Shown in pieces: positions 35,169-42,426 of a DNA stretch of 64,000 nucleotides. A program made the translations under genes and the position numbers. The stretch comes from Actinophytocola sp963729115 (GTDB taxonomy: Bacteria > Actinomycetota > Actinomycetes > Mycobacteriales > Pseudonocardiaceae). Below the pieces are notes generated by a model, which had not been told where the DNA came from, searched no databases, and worked only from the letters and a program-made list of their open reading frames with translations. Position 1 is the first letter of the stretch, and every line of letters starts with the position of its first letter. Location of the stretch: NCBI GenBank assembly GCA_963729115.1, contig CAVSMR010000011.1:186001-250000 (forward strand). Direction: 5' to 3'.

Positions 35169-35354
35169 TCAGAATTTTCTCACGCTTTGTCCGGGTAATT
35201 CTCTGGACAAATCTATGAGTTTTTCCGTGGACTTCAGGCCGTACTCGCCGTACTCGCTCTTGGCGCCCTCACGGAGCTCACAACCACTGAGCAGTACTGA
35301 GACGAGCAGCGCCAGCGCCGCCATCCCGGCCACTCTCCGGTCCCGAATCCGCAT
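35169..35354 (-). CDS. Small lipoprotein, first gene of the redox operon
   Basis: A 61-residue predicted lipoprotein. RIRDRRVAGMAALALLVSVLLSGC is a signal peptide with lipobox LLSGC (Cys about 25); the mature peptide of about 37 residues is charged and Tyr/Glu/Lys-rich. The ATG at 35354 has AAGGAG 8-13 bases upstream and is preferred to longer readings. It ends 21 bases before the DUF4142 gene, so it heads the operon. Function unknown; no family recognised. Confidence 0.75.
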   Translation of the reverse strand: MRIRDRRVAGMAALALLVSVLLSGCELREGAKSEYGEYGLKSTEKLIDLSRELPGQSVRKF

Positions 35355-35756
35355 ACAGGCGACTCCTTCTACGACTAGTACCAGGACGATCAGCTGCGTC
35401 AACGACACTGTTGGACTACGGCTCGTCCATCGCCAACGCCCCTATATACGTTGGATAACGGATCGAACGTTCAGGTGATCCTCTTCCGGTTCATGTGACA
35501 AGGGTCACATCACGTATCTGAACCGTCCGGCCCTGTCATCCGTAGCACTGTTGACGGGGTCTGCGTACCCGCCGGTCGCCACCAGCTGGGCGAAGCCCGC
35601 TGCCTGGGCAAACGCGCGGAGGGGTCCCGTGATCCTCGACATGGCGTTGCGGCATGCCGACATCCTGGCGGACACCGGCTGGTTCCGGCACCGCCGAACG
35701 TCCAGTTCTCCCGGCCGCGCTACCGCATGGCGCGCTGACCGTGTGAGGCTTCGGGC
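35355..35756. promoter_or_regulatory. 402-bp divergent intergenic with CRP/GlxR-type site
   Basis: This stretch separates the redox operon (left) from the adenosine-deaminase homologue (right). At 35494-35509 there is a perfect TGTGA-N6-TCACA, the operator of CRP/GlxR-family cAMP regulators; flanking bases extend the palindrome to 18 bp (35493-35510). A TATATA box at 35443-35448 on the minus strand could be the -10 of the lipoprotein operon. That would put the site near -65, an activating position (inference). An 8-bp GAACGTTC palindrome is at 35465-35472. No gene is evident. Confidence 0.7.
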
Positions 35757-37073
35757 GTGCTCGCCGAACTGCACCTGCACCTCTACGGCTGCGTCCGCCC
35801 CGCCGACCTGCTGCGACACCTCGCCGGGCGCGAGCGGATCCGCTGGGACCGCTACGAGGAGCACATGCACGCGGCGTACGGCGTCGTGCCACCGACCCGG
35901 GAGGTCGTCGAGCGGTACCGCCGCGGCGACCCGGACGCCGAGGCGCACTTCGCCGGCCTGTTCGTGTTCGGGGACGCCGACGCCGGGAACTTCGACCGCT
36001 TCCAGGCCAAGTTCAACCTGCTCGGCGCCGGTTCCGCGCTCACCGACAAGCGGTCCGGGCCGGCCGACATCCAGGCGGAGGTCGCCGGGTTCACCACCGG
36101 CATCCGGGCCGACCACGCCCGCAACGGCATCCGCTACGCCGAGACCCGCGTCCTGCTCGGCCCGACGCTCGCCGGCCCCCGCGACCGGGCCGTGCTCGAC
36201 ACGCTGCTCGCCGCCTACGACGTGCCCGACGCCGTGACCACCGAGCGGCTCGCGCTCTCGCTGAGCCGCGACGATCCCTGGGCCGGCTGGGACCGCGTGC
36301 AGGAGCTCGCGCTCGGTCCGCACGGCGCGGCCGTGACCGGCGTCGACTTCTGCTTCTTCGAGGAGGGCTTCCCGCCCAAGGACAAGGCCGGCTTCTTCGC
36401 CGCCGTCCACGAGTTCAACGCCGCGCACCCCGACCGCGCGCTCGCGATCCTCTACCACGTCGGCGAGAGCTTCCGGGACAAGAGCCTGGAGAGCGCCGTG
36501 CGCTGGGTGCACGAGGCCGCCGAGCTCGGCGCGCACCGGCTCGGCCACGCGATCGCGCTCGGCGTCGACCCCGAGGTCTTCGGCGCGCACACGCGCGCCG
36601 AGCCCGTCGCGGAACGGCGCGACCAGATCGACTACGACCTCGCGCACGCCGACGGCCTGCGCGCGGCGGGCGTCCCGGTCGACGCGGCCGCGCTGCGGAC
36701 CGAGCTGGTGTCGCTGCCGGCCGCGGGCACGGTGCCGGCCGTCTACGACGCCGCGCGGCTCGACGAGGTGCGCCGGCGGCAGGACTTCGCGATGAGCCGC
36801 ATCCGCGCGGCCGGCGTGGTCGTCGAGGTGTGCCCGACCTCGAACCGGCGCATCGGCGGGATCACCGACCCGGCCCACCACCCGGTGCACCGCTTCCTCG
36901 CCGCCGGCCTGCGGGTAGTGGTGTCCTCCGACGACCCCGGCATCTTCGGCACGACGCTGCACGACGAGCTGGACTGGGTGTGCCGGCACACCGGCGGCGG
37001 TGCCGAGCTGCGCGAGCACCTCGTCGAGACGGCGTGGGCCAGCCGCTCGGAGGTGCTGACCGGCCGGTTCTGA
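35757..37073 (+). CDS. Adenosine-deaminase-family metal hydrolase
   Basis: A 438-residue protein of the amidohydrolase/adenosine deaminase superfamily. Zinc-binding residues are HLH in ELHLHLYG (residues 6 and 8), the strand ILYHVGESF, the HRLGHAI histidine and the SSDDPGIF acid. It is about 80 residues longer than bacterial adenosine deaminase and has an insertion between residues 285 and 330. It could therefore act on a modified purine or another amine. The GTG start gives a first residue only five before the metal histidines, as in this family. It follows the CRP-site intergenic and is not linked to the SAM-cycle cluster. Confidence 0.85.
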   Translation: MLAELHLHLYGCVRPADLLRHLAGRERIRWDRYEEHMHAAYGVVPPTREVVERYRRGDPDAEAHFAGLFVFGDADAGNFDRFQAKFNLLGAGSALTDKRSGPADIQAEVAGFTTGIRADHARNGIRYAETRVLLGPTLAGPRDRAVLDTLLAAYDVPDAVTTERLALSLSRDDPWAGWDRVQELALGPHGAAVTGVDFCFFEEGFPPKDKAGFFAAVHEFNAAHPDRALAILYHVGESFRDKSLESAVRWVHEAAELGAHRLGHAIALGVDPEVFGAHTRAEPVAERRDQIDYDLAHADGLRAAGVPVDAAALRTELVSLPAAGTVPAVYDAARLDEVRRRQDFAMSRIRAAGVVVEVCPTSNRRIGGITDPAHHPVHRFLAAGLRVVVSSDDPGIFGTTLHDELDWVCRHTGGGAELREHLVETAWASRSEVLTGRF

Positions 37074-37227
37074 CGCGCCGGCCTCGCCGCTACGGAACCG
37101 AGCGTTGTCGATTGCACGTACGAGTGAAGCTGCGCCGGAATGCCGTGGTCAGGACTGCTGTGGGTGCCGCGTGGTCGTACGGTGAACGCAAGGCATGGCA
37201 CGGAAATCCACTGAGGAGGCTGAGGAC

Positions 37228-39048
37228 GTGGCGGACTCCCCGCAACGTTCCGCGAGCCTCGAGAGCACGGTGGCCGACATCGTGATGGCGGCGACCGAAC
37301 TGATGCCCGGGCAGGTTCGCCCGGGCGACGCCGTGGTCGAGCGGGTCATGGAGACACTGGCCGCCGCCGGCGGAATCCGGTCGGTGCGCCGCGTCCGTGT
37401 CCAACATGGACAGTACGACGACTCGATCGGACGGTACCGCGCGGGCAGCCGGGTCCTGCACCGGATCCGCATCCCGGCGAGCGGCGAGGCGATCGAGGTC
37501 GAGATCGCGGGCCCGGACGATCCGGGGTGGGTGGGCACCGAGCAGGTGTGGCGGCTGCACTCGACGCTGGCGATGATCACCGCCGCGCTGTCCGCACCGC
37601 GCAGTACCGACCCGGTCGAGCAGCTGCTCTGGCACTCGCGCTCGGTGGTCGCCCAGCTCGAACGGGATCGCTGGTCGATCCGCTCGTCGGCGGGCACCCG
37701 CGTGCTCGGGTACTCGGCGGACGTCACCCGCAACCAGGAGCCACTGTCCCTGGTGGACCCGCGGGACCGGCTCGCGGCGCTCCGCGCGTACGTGCGGACG
37801 ATCTCCGGCAGGCTGCCGACCACGACGATCGACCTGCGCGTGCTCGCCGCGGACGGCGGCTACCGGGTGCTGGAGGCGACGTTCGTCAACATGCCGAGCG
37901 GCGGTGGCCGGCGCACGGTCGCGGTCTACGGCGTGGACCTGACCGCGCAGCGCGCGGACGCGGCCCGGCTGCGCGAGTTCGTGCTGCGGCTGGACGGCGG
38001 CGTGCTGGTGGTCGACGAGACGGGCCGGGTGCGGCTCGTGAACGACGTGTTCACCCGGATGTTCGGCACGGTGGCCGGCGGCTGGCTGGGCCAGCACCAG
38101 CGGGAGGCGCTGCGCGCGGTCGTCGCGGCCTGCCACGACGAGGTGGCGACCCGGCAGCGGCTGGCGTCGATCGGCCGGGCGCGCCGGCGTCAGGTGGAGC
38201 GCCTCGACCTGGCGGACGGCCGGGTGCTCGAACTCGATCGCACTCCCCTGCTCGAGCACGGCCTGGACCTGGGTGCGCTGTGGCAGTTCCGGGACGTCAG
38301 CACCGGCACCGCCCGGTCCGCGGCGGCCGAGGACCGCGCGCTCGACGTGGCGCTGGAGAAGCAGAACCGGGTGCTGGCGACCGTGTCCCACGAGCTGCGC
38401 ACACCGCTGACCGCGGTCGTCAGCTTCGCGGACCTGCTGGCGGAGACGGCGCAGGACGGGCTCGACGACGAGCGGCGCGCGGCCGCCGAGGTGGTCGCCC
38501 GCAACACCCGCCGGCTGCTCACGCTGGTCGACGACCTGCTGCTGCTGTCGCGGCTGGAGAGCACGCGGGTGTCGCTGCGCCACGGTGCCGTCGACGTGCC
38601 GACGCTGGTCGCGACCGCGATCGCGGACCGCCGGTCCGCGGCCGCCGAGCTGGACATCGAGCTGATCGGTGACGTCGGCGAGGGCCCGGCGCTGACCGGG
38701 GACGCGGGCCGGCTGAACCAGGTGCTCGCGAACCTCATCCACAACGCGCTGAAGTTCTCCCCCCGCGGCGGCGTGGTCCGGGTGGCCGCGGCGTACGAGA
38801 GTCCGGAGTGGACCATCACGGTCACCGACAGCGGGATGGGCATCCCCGCGACGGAGCTCGAGGACGTGACCAGGAGCTTCGAGCGCGGCTCCAACGCCGT
38901 CGCCGCCGGGATCGCCGGCAGCGGGCTGGGGCTCGCGATCTGCCGCGAGCTCGTGGCGCTGCACCGCGGGCGGATGTCGATCAAGAGCTGGCTCAACGTG
39001 GGCACGGCGGTCCGGATCATGCTGCCGGACGGCGAAGAGGAGAGCTGA
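37228..39048 (+). CDS. Soluble PAS-type sensor histidine kinase (orphan)
   Basis: A 606-residue cytoplasmic kinase without TM segments. Two to three PAS-like sensor regions occupy residues 1-375 (for example SAGTRVLGYSADVTRNQEP and LRLDGGVLVVDETGRVRLVN). HisKA has His388 in VSHELRTPL, the N box in LANLIHNALKFS, G1 in DSGMGIP, F in FERGSN and G2 in GSGLGLAIC. No response regulator is adjacent. The GTG at 37228 was chosen because GAGGAGG lies 8 bases upstream; the ATG at 37195 has none. The ligand is not evident. Confidence 0.9.
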   Translation: MADSPQRSASLESTVADIVMAATELMPGQVRPGDAVVERVMETLAAAGGIRSVRRVRVQHGQYDDSIGRYRAGSRVLHRIRIPASGEAIEVEIAGPDDPGWVGTEQVWRLHSTLAMITAALSAPRSTDPVEQLLWHSRSVVAQLERDRWSIRSSAGTRVLGYSADVTRNQEPLSLVDPRDRLAALRAYVRTISGRLPTTTIDLRVLAADGGYRVLEATFVNMPSGGGRRTVAVYGVDLTAQRADAARLREFVLRLDGGVLVVDETGRVRLVNDVFTRMFGTVAGGWLGQHQREALRAVVAACHDEVATRQRLASIGRARRRQVERLDLADGRVLELDRTPLLEHGLDLGALWQFRDVSTGTARSAAAEDRALDVALEKQNRVLATVSHELRTPLTAVVSFADLLAETAQDGLDDERRAAAEVVARNTRRLLTLVDDLLLLSRLESTRVSLRHGAVDVPTLVATAIADRRSAAAELDIELIGDVGEGPALTGDAGRLNQVLANLIHNALKFSPRGGVVRVAAAYESPEWTITVTDSGMGIPATELEDVTRSFERGSNAVAAGIAGSGLGLAICRELVALHRGRMSIKSWLNVGTAVRIMLPDGEEES

Positions 39049-39073
39049 CGACGACCCTCGCGCCGCCGGTGGG

Positions 39074-39466
39074 TCAGGTGATCGCCTGGCTGCCGCCCTC
39101 GCCGACGGGCAGGCCGGCCGCGACCCAGGCGCGGAAGCCGCCGATCAGGTCCGTCGCGTTGCGCAGGCCGATGCGCTTGAGATCGCGCGCGGCGAGGCTG
39201 GACGCGTTGCCGTCGGTGCAGAACACGATCACCGTGGTGTCCTCGGTGATGCCCGGGATGCGTCGCGCGCCACGGGGATCCAGCCGCCACTCGAGCACGA
39301 TCCGCTCGACCGCGAGCGCGCCGGGGATCTCCCCGTGCGCCATGCGGTGGTGGTGCGGCCGGATGTCGACGAGCAGCGCGCCGGCCCGTTGGAGCCCGTC
39401 CGCCTCGGCCGGGTCCACGCGCTCGAGCTCGGCGCGGGCCCATTCCAGGAACGTCGTGCTGCTCAT
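39074..39466 (-). CDS. Single-domain rhodanese
   Basis: A 130-residue sulfurtransferase-like protein. The rhodanese fold is seen in ALLVDIRPHHHRMAHGEIPGALAV, and the active-site loop is FCTDGNASS with the cysteine at about residue 83. A GGFRAW near the C-terminus is diagnostic. Physiological substrate unknown. It is divergent from the IclR gene, with an 81-base gap that contains an IclR-type palindrome, so it may be the regulated target. Confidence 0.9.
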   Translation of the reverse strand: MSSTTFLEWARAELERVDPAEADGLQRAGALLVDIRPHHHRMAHGEIPGALAVERIVLEWRLDPRGARRIPGITEDTTVIVFCTDGNASSLAARDLKRIGLRNATDLIGGFRAWVAAGLPVGEGGSQAIT

Positions 39467-39505
39467 GGCGTGATCCTGGCACAGTCGACACGATGTGGCA
39501 GCCCC

Positions 39506-39520
39506 TTCCACATTGCGGAA
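39506..39520. promoter_or_regulatory. IclR-type operator
   Basis: TTCCAC-ATT-GCGGAA is a near-perfect 15-bp inverted repeat matching the TTCCGC-N3-GCGGAA pattern typical of IclR-family sites. It lies between the divergent rhodanese and iclR genes, about 28 bases before the regulator start, and fits autoregulation and control of the rhodanese gene. Confidence 0.6.
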
Positions 39521-39547
39521 TTTGCTCGGATGCCCGAGGATGCCTGG

Positions 39548-40330
39548 GTGACCGACCTGGCTTCCCGTCCCCGTACCGGCACCCAGGCCGTCGAGCGGGC
39601 GCTGACCGTTCTCCGCGCGATCGAGGCCACCGAGAACGGCCTGGGCCTCACCGACATCACCCTGCACACCGGGCTGTCGATGAGCACCAGCCACCGCCTG
39701 GCCCGCGCGCTCACCGAGGAGGGCCTGCTCGTCCAGGACCCGGGCTCGGAGCGCTACCAGCTCGGCCCGGCGCTGATCGTGCTGGGGCGCAAGGCCGAAC
39801 GGCGGCTGGGCTACCGGCAGGCGCTGCCGCTGCTGGAGGCGCTCGCGGCGGTCACCGGTGAGTCGATCAACCTGGGCATCCGGGCCGGCAACGAGGTGCA
39901 TGTCGTGCTCGACGTCGCCTCCCGCCAGCCGCTGCGCTTCGCGCAGACCTCCGGCAGCCGGGTGCCGCTGCACGTCTCCGCCATGGGCAAGTGCCTGCTC
40001 GCCCACGGCGAGGCCGATCTCGACGAGCAGATCGACCAGCTCGGCGAGCTGGCGCGACCGACCCGGCGGACCATCACCGACCGCGGCCGGCTGCGCGCCG
40101 AGCTCGACCTGGTGCGCGAGCGAGGCTGGGCACTCAACGACGAGGAGCGCGACCCCGGCGTCCGCGCGATCGCCGCGCCGGTACGCCACGAGTCGGACGT
40201 ACTCGGCGCGATCGCGATCCAGGGACCAGCCGTACGCCTCACCGACGACCGGCTGCCCGAGCTCGCCCACCACCTCGACGCGACCGCCGCCCGCATCGCG
40301 CCGCTGCTGGCCGCCGCGCCGGACCTGTGA
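39548..40330 (+). CDS. IclR-family transcriptional regulator
   Basis: A 260-residue regulator. The winged helix starts at AVERALTVLRAIEATENGLGLTDITLHTGLSMSTSHRLARAL (about 11-52). The effector-binding domain spans about 80-255, with the signature VPLHVSAMGKCLLAHG and the GWALNDEERDPGVRAIAAPV strand. The ligand is usually a small aromatic or carboxylic acid; not assigned. The GTG at 39548 is preferred (GAGGA nearby); an ATG six codons earlier is also possible. Its stop overlaps the start of a decayed OGG-fold gene (GTGA). Confidence 0.92.
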   Translation: MTDLASRPRTGTQAVERALTVLRAIEATENGLGLTDITLHTGLSMSTSHRLARALTEEGLLVQDPGSERYQLGPALIVLGRKAERRLGYRQALPLLEALAAVTGESINLGIRAGNEVHVVLDVASRQPLRFAQTSGSRVPLHVSAMGKCLLAHGEADLDEQIDQLGELARPTRRTITDRGRLRAELDLVRERGWALNDEERDPGVRAIAAPVRHESDVLGAIAIQGPAVRLTDDRLPELAHHLDATAARIAPLLAAAPDL

Positions 40331-40793
40331 ACCGCTTGCCGCCCAACGGGTTGGCGCCGGCCGGCTTCGCGGAGTGCGGCGGCGTGACGCGTGCGGACGT
40401 GTTCGGCGTGGCGGCGCGCTGGAGGGCATTCGTGTCACCGATGTCGCGCCCGATGCGCTGATCGAGGCATACGACCGGCTCCGTACCTCGCACCACCTGC
40501 GGGGCCTGGGTCCGGCGTTCTTCACCAAGATCCTCTACTTCGCCGGCTATCGCCGTGAGCGTGCCGGGGTGCAGCCGCTGATCCTCGACCGCGTCGTCGC
40601 CCGCCGGCTTCCGGACGCGGCCGGGCCCGCGAACCGGTTCGCCTACGGCTGGTCCTCCTCGACGTGGCACGGCTACCTGCGCTGGGCCGCGGACCAGGCG
40701 GCGCTGCCCGGGTTCGCGAACCAACCCGACCACGTCGAGCTCAGCCTGTTCACCGGTGCATGGCCGCAGCCGCCGGTTTCTGGCTGCGTGTAA
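40327..40793 (+). pseudogene. Decayed OGG-fold DNA glycosylase-like gene
   Basis: Two reading frames together resemble part of an 8-oxoguanine-glycosylase-fold family protein of actinobacteria. The first frame, from a GTG overlapping the iclR stop, gives NGLAPAGFAECGGVTRADVFGVAARW and stops at 40461. The second frame, from about 40440, continues with DALIEAYDRLRTSHHL, GLGPAFFTKILYFAGY and PLILDRVVARRL to a stop at 40793. The join lacks the central helices of the family. This is best read as an internal deletion plus frameshift leaving a non-functional gene. A short functional product from the second frame cannot be fully ruled out. Confidence 0.6.
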
Positions 40794-40856
40794 CGGTTTT
40801 CCCGGACCGCCGATGATTCGGATACGGGTTCACATCGTGCCGTTCCTGGGGGAACC

Positions 40857-42425
40857 ATGCGCATCCTGTTGTGCACGCTCGTGCTCGTCGCCGCCGCCGT
40901 TGTCGTGTCCGCGCCCGTGCCGGGTGTTGCCAGGGCGGCGACGGCCGCGCCGGTCGCCGCCCAGACCGGGCCCAACGCCTCGGTCGAGCCCGACGAGATG
41001 CTCGGCACCGCGACGCCACCCGCCGACCCCGCCGCGGTCCAGCGCGAGATCGACGGCCGGGCCGAGGCGGCCGCCGCCCGGCCGCAGGTCTCCGACTACT
41101 TCCGCGCCCCGGCCTCGCTGGTGGACCTGCCGGTCGGGCGCCGGCCGTACGACTCGACGGAGGTCACGCCGGTCGCGGGCTTCGGGCTGGTCGACGCCCA
41201 GGGGGTGCGGATGTTCCGCGTCTCGAACAGGCTCTACAACCACGTCGTCTTCCAGGGCTCGTACGCCCTGCAGAACCTGAACTCCTTCCGCCTCACCGGA
41301 AACCGGGCCTACCTCGACATCGCGCTCGCCAACGCGCAGCGGCTCGTGGACCGGCACGTCGTGTCCGGCGCCGGGTGGTACTACCCGTACGACTTCGACT
41401 TCGCGCCCCTGGGCGACAGCCGCGAGGTGCTGCGCGCGCCGTGGTACTCCGGCATGGCGCAGGGCCGCGTGCTGTCCGTCTTCGTCCGGCTCTACCAGGC
41501 CACCGGCGACCCGCGCTGGCGCACGGCCGCCGACGCGACCTTCGCGAGCCTCGCGCAGGCGCCCAGCGGCCGGCTGCCCTACGGCAGCTACGTCGACGGC
41601 GGCCGCCACCTGTGGCTCGAGGAGTACCCGCGCTACCCGGCGAGTATCAGCGAGAACGTACTCAACGGCCACATCGTCGCGATCTGGGGTGTGCTCGACT
41701 ACTGGGCGATGACCCACGCCGCCCTCGCCGCGCAGCTGGCCCGCGGCGCGATCGCCACGGTCAAGGCGACCGCGACGAACGGCTTCCGCCGGGCGAACGG
41801 CTCGAGCCTGTACTCGCTGCGCCACCGGACCGCGGCGAACACCTACCACCAGATGCACATCGAGCAGTTCCTGCAACTGTGGCAGTTCACCCACGACGCG
41901 TTCTTCATCACCACGGCCAACGCCTACCGCACCGACTACCCCAAGCCGGCCACCACGGGCACGATGCGCGCGACCCCGCGCACGTCGACGATCTACCAGG
42001 TCGACTCCGCGATGCGCGTCGTGCGCACCAGCCGGGTCCACTTCAGCCGGATCACCCACGCGCCGGTGAACCACCGCCAGCGGATCTTCGGCGGACCGGT
42101 CGCGTTACGCGTGTCGCGCGGCCCGTACGCGAACTGGTGGTTCCCGGAGGCCTACGGCACGACCTGGCTGCTGGGCGCGACGGACACGCACGGCTACGCC
42201 CCCGACGCGCACGTGTGGATCGCGCCGGGCAGCTATACGGCGTACCGCCTGAACGCGTCCGGCGTGATCGCCGGTCGCAGGACGGTGCGGTTCCACGTCC
42301 GCTCGAGCGCCCCCTCGGCGGTCAGCGGCGTGGTCTGGGCACGCCCGTCGTACTACTTCACGCGCGGCACCTACGCCGGCTACTGGCTCCCGATGGCGCG
42401 CGGGATCTCCGTCGCGGCGACGTGA
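40857..42425 (+). CDS. Secreted D-glucuronyl C5-epimerase-family protein
   Basis: A 522-residue exported protein with a signal peptide (about 1-27). The C5-epimerase-like alpha/alpha-barrel is recognised from WYYPYDFDF and APWYSGMAQGRVLSVF, the LWLEEYP motif and ISENVLNGHIVAIWG with conserved Tyr and His. In animals this family converts glucuronate to iduronate in heparan. Here the substrate would be an extracellular or capsular uronate polymer, which is inference. A C-terminal region of about 125 residues (from about 395) looks like a beta-rich accessory domain. It converges on pheT with a 1-base gap. Confidence 0.85.
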   Translation: MRILLCTLVLVAAAVVVSAPVPGVARAATAAPVAAQTGPNASVEPDEMLGTATPPADPAAVQREIDGRAEAAAARPQVSDYFRAPASLVDLPVGRRPYDSTEVTPVAGFGLVDAQGVRMFRVSNRLYNHVVFQGSYALQNLNSFRLTGNRAYLDIALANAQRLVDRHVVSGAGWYYPYDFDFAPLGDSREVLRAPWYSGMAQGRVLSVFVRLYQATGDPRWRTAADATFASLAQAPSGRLPYGSYVDGGRHLWLEEYPRYPASISENVLNGHIVAIWGVLDYWAMTHAALAAQLARGAIATVKATATNGFRRANGSSLYSLRHRTAANTYHQMHIEQFLQLWQFTHDAFFITTANAYRTDYPKPATTGTMRATPRTSTIYQVDSAMRVVRTSRVHFSRITHAPVNHRQRIFGGPVALRVSRGPYANWWFPEAYGTTWLLGATDTHGYAPDAHVWIAPGSYTAYRLNASGVIAGRRTVRFHVRSSAPSAVSGVVWARPSYYFTRGTYAGYWLPMARGISVAAT

Positions 42426-42426
42426 G

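Noticed and set aside
35757..37073. Adenosine-deaminase homologue as a member of the SAM cycle
   Set aside because: It is more than 13 kb from the cluster, in a different transcription unit, and the cluster already contains adenosine kinase.
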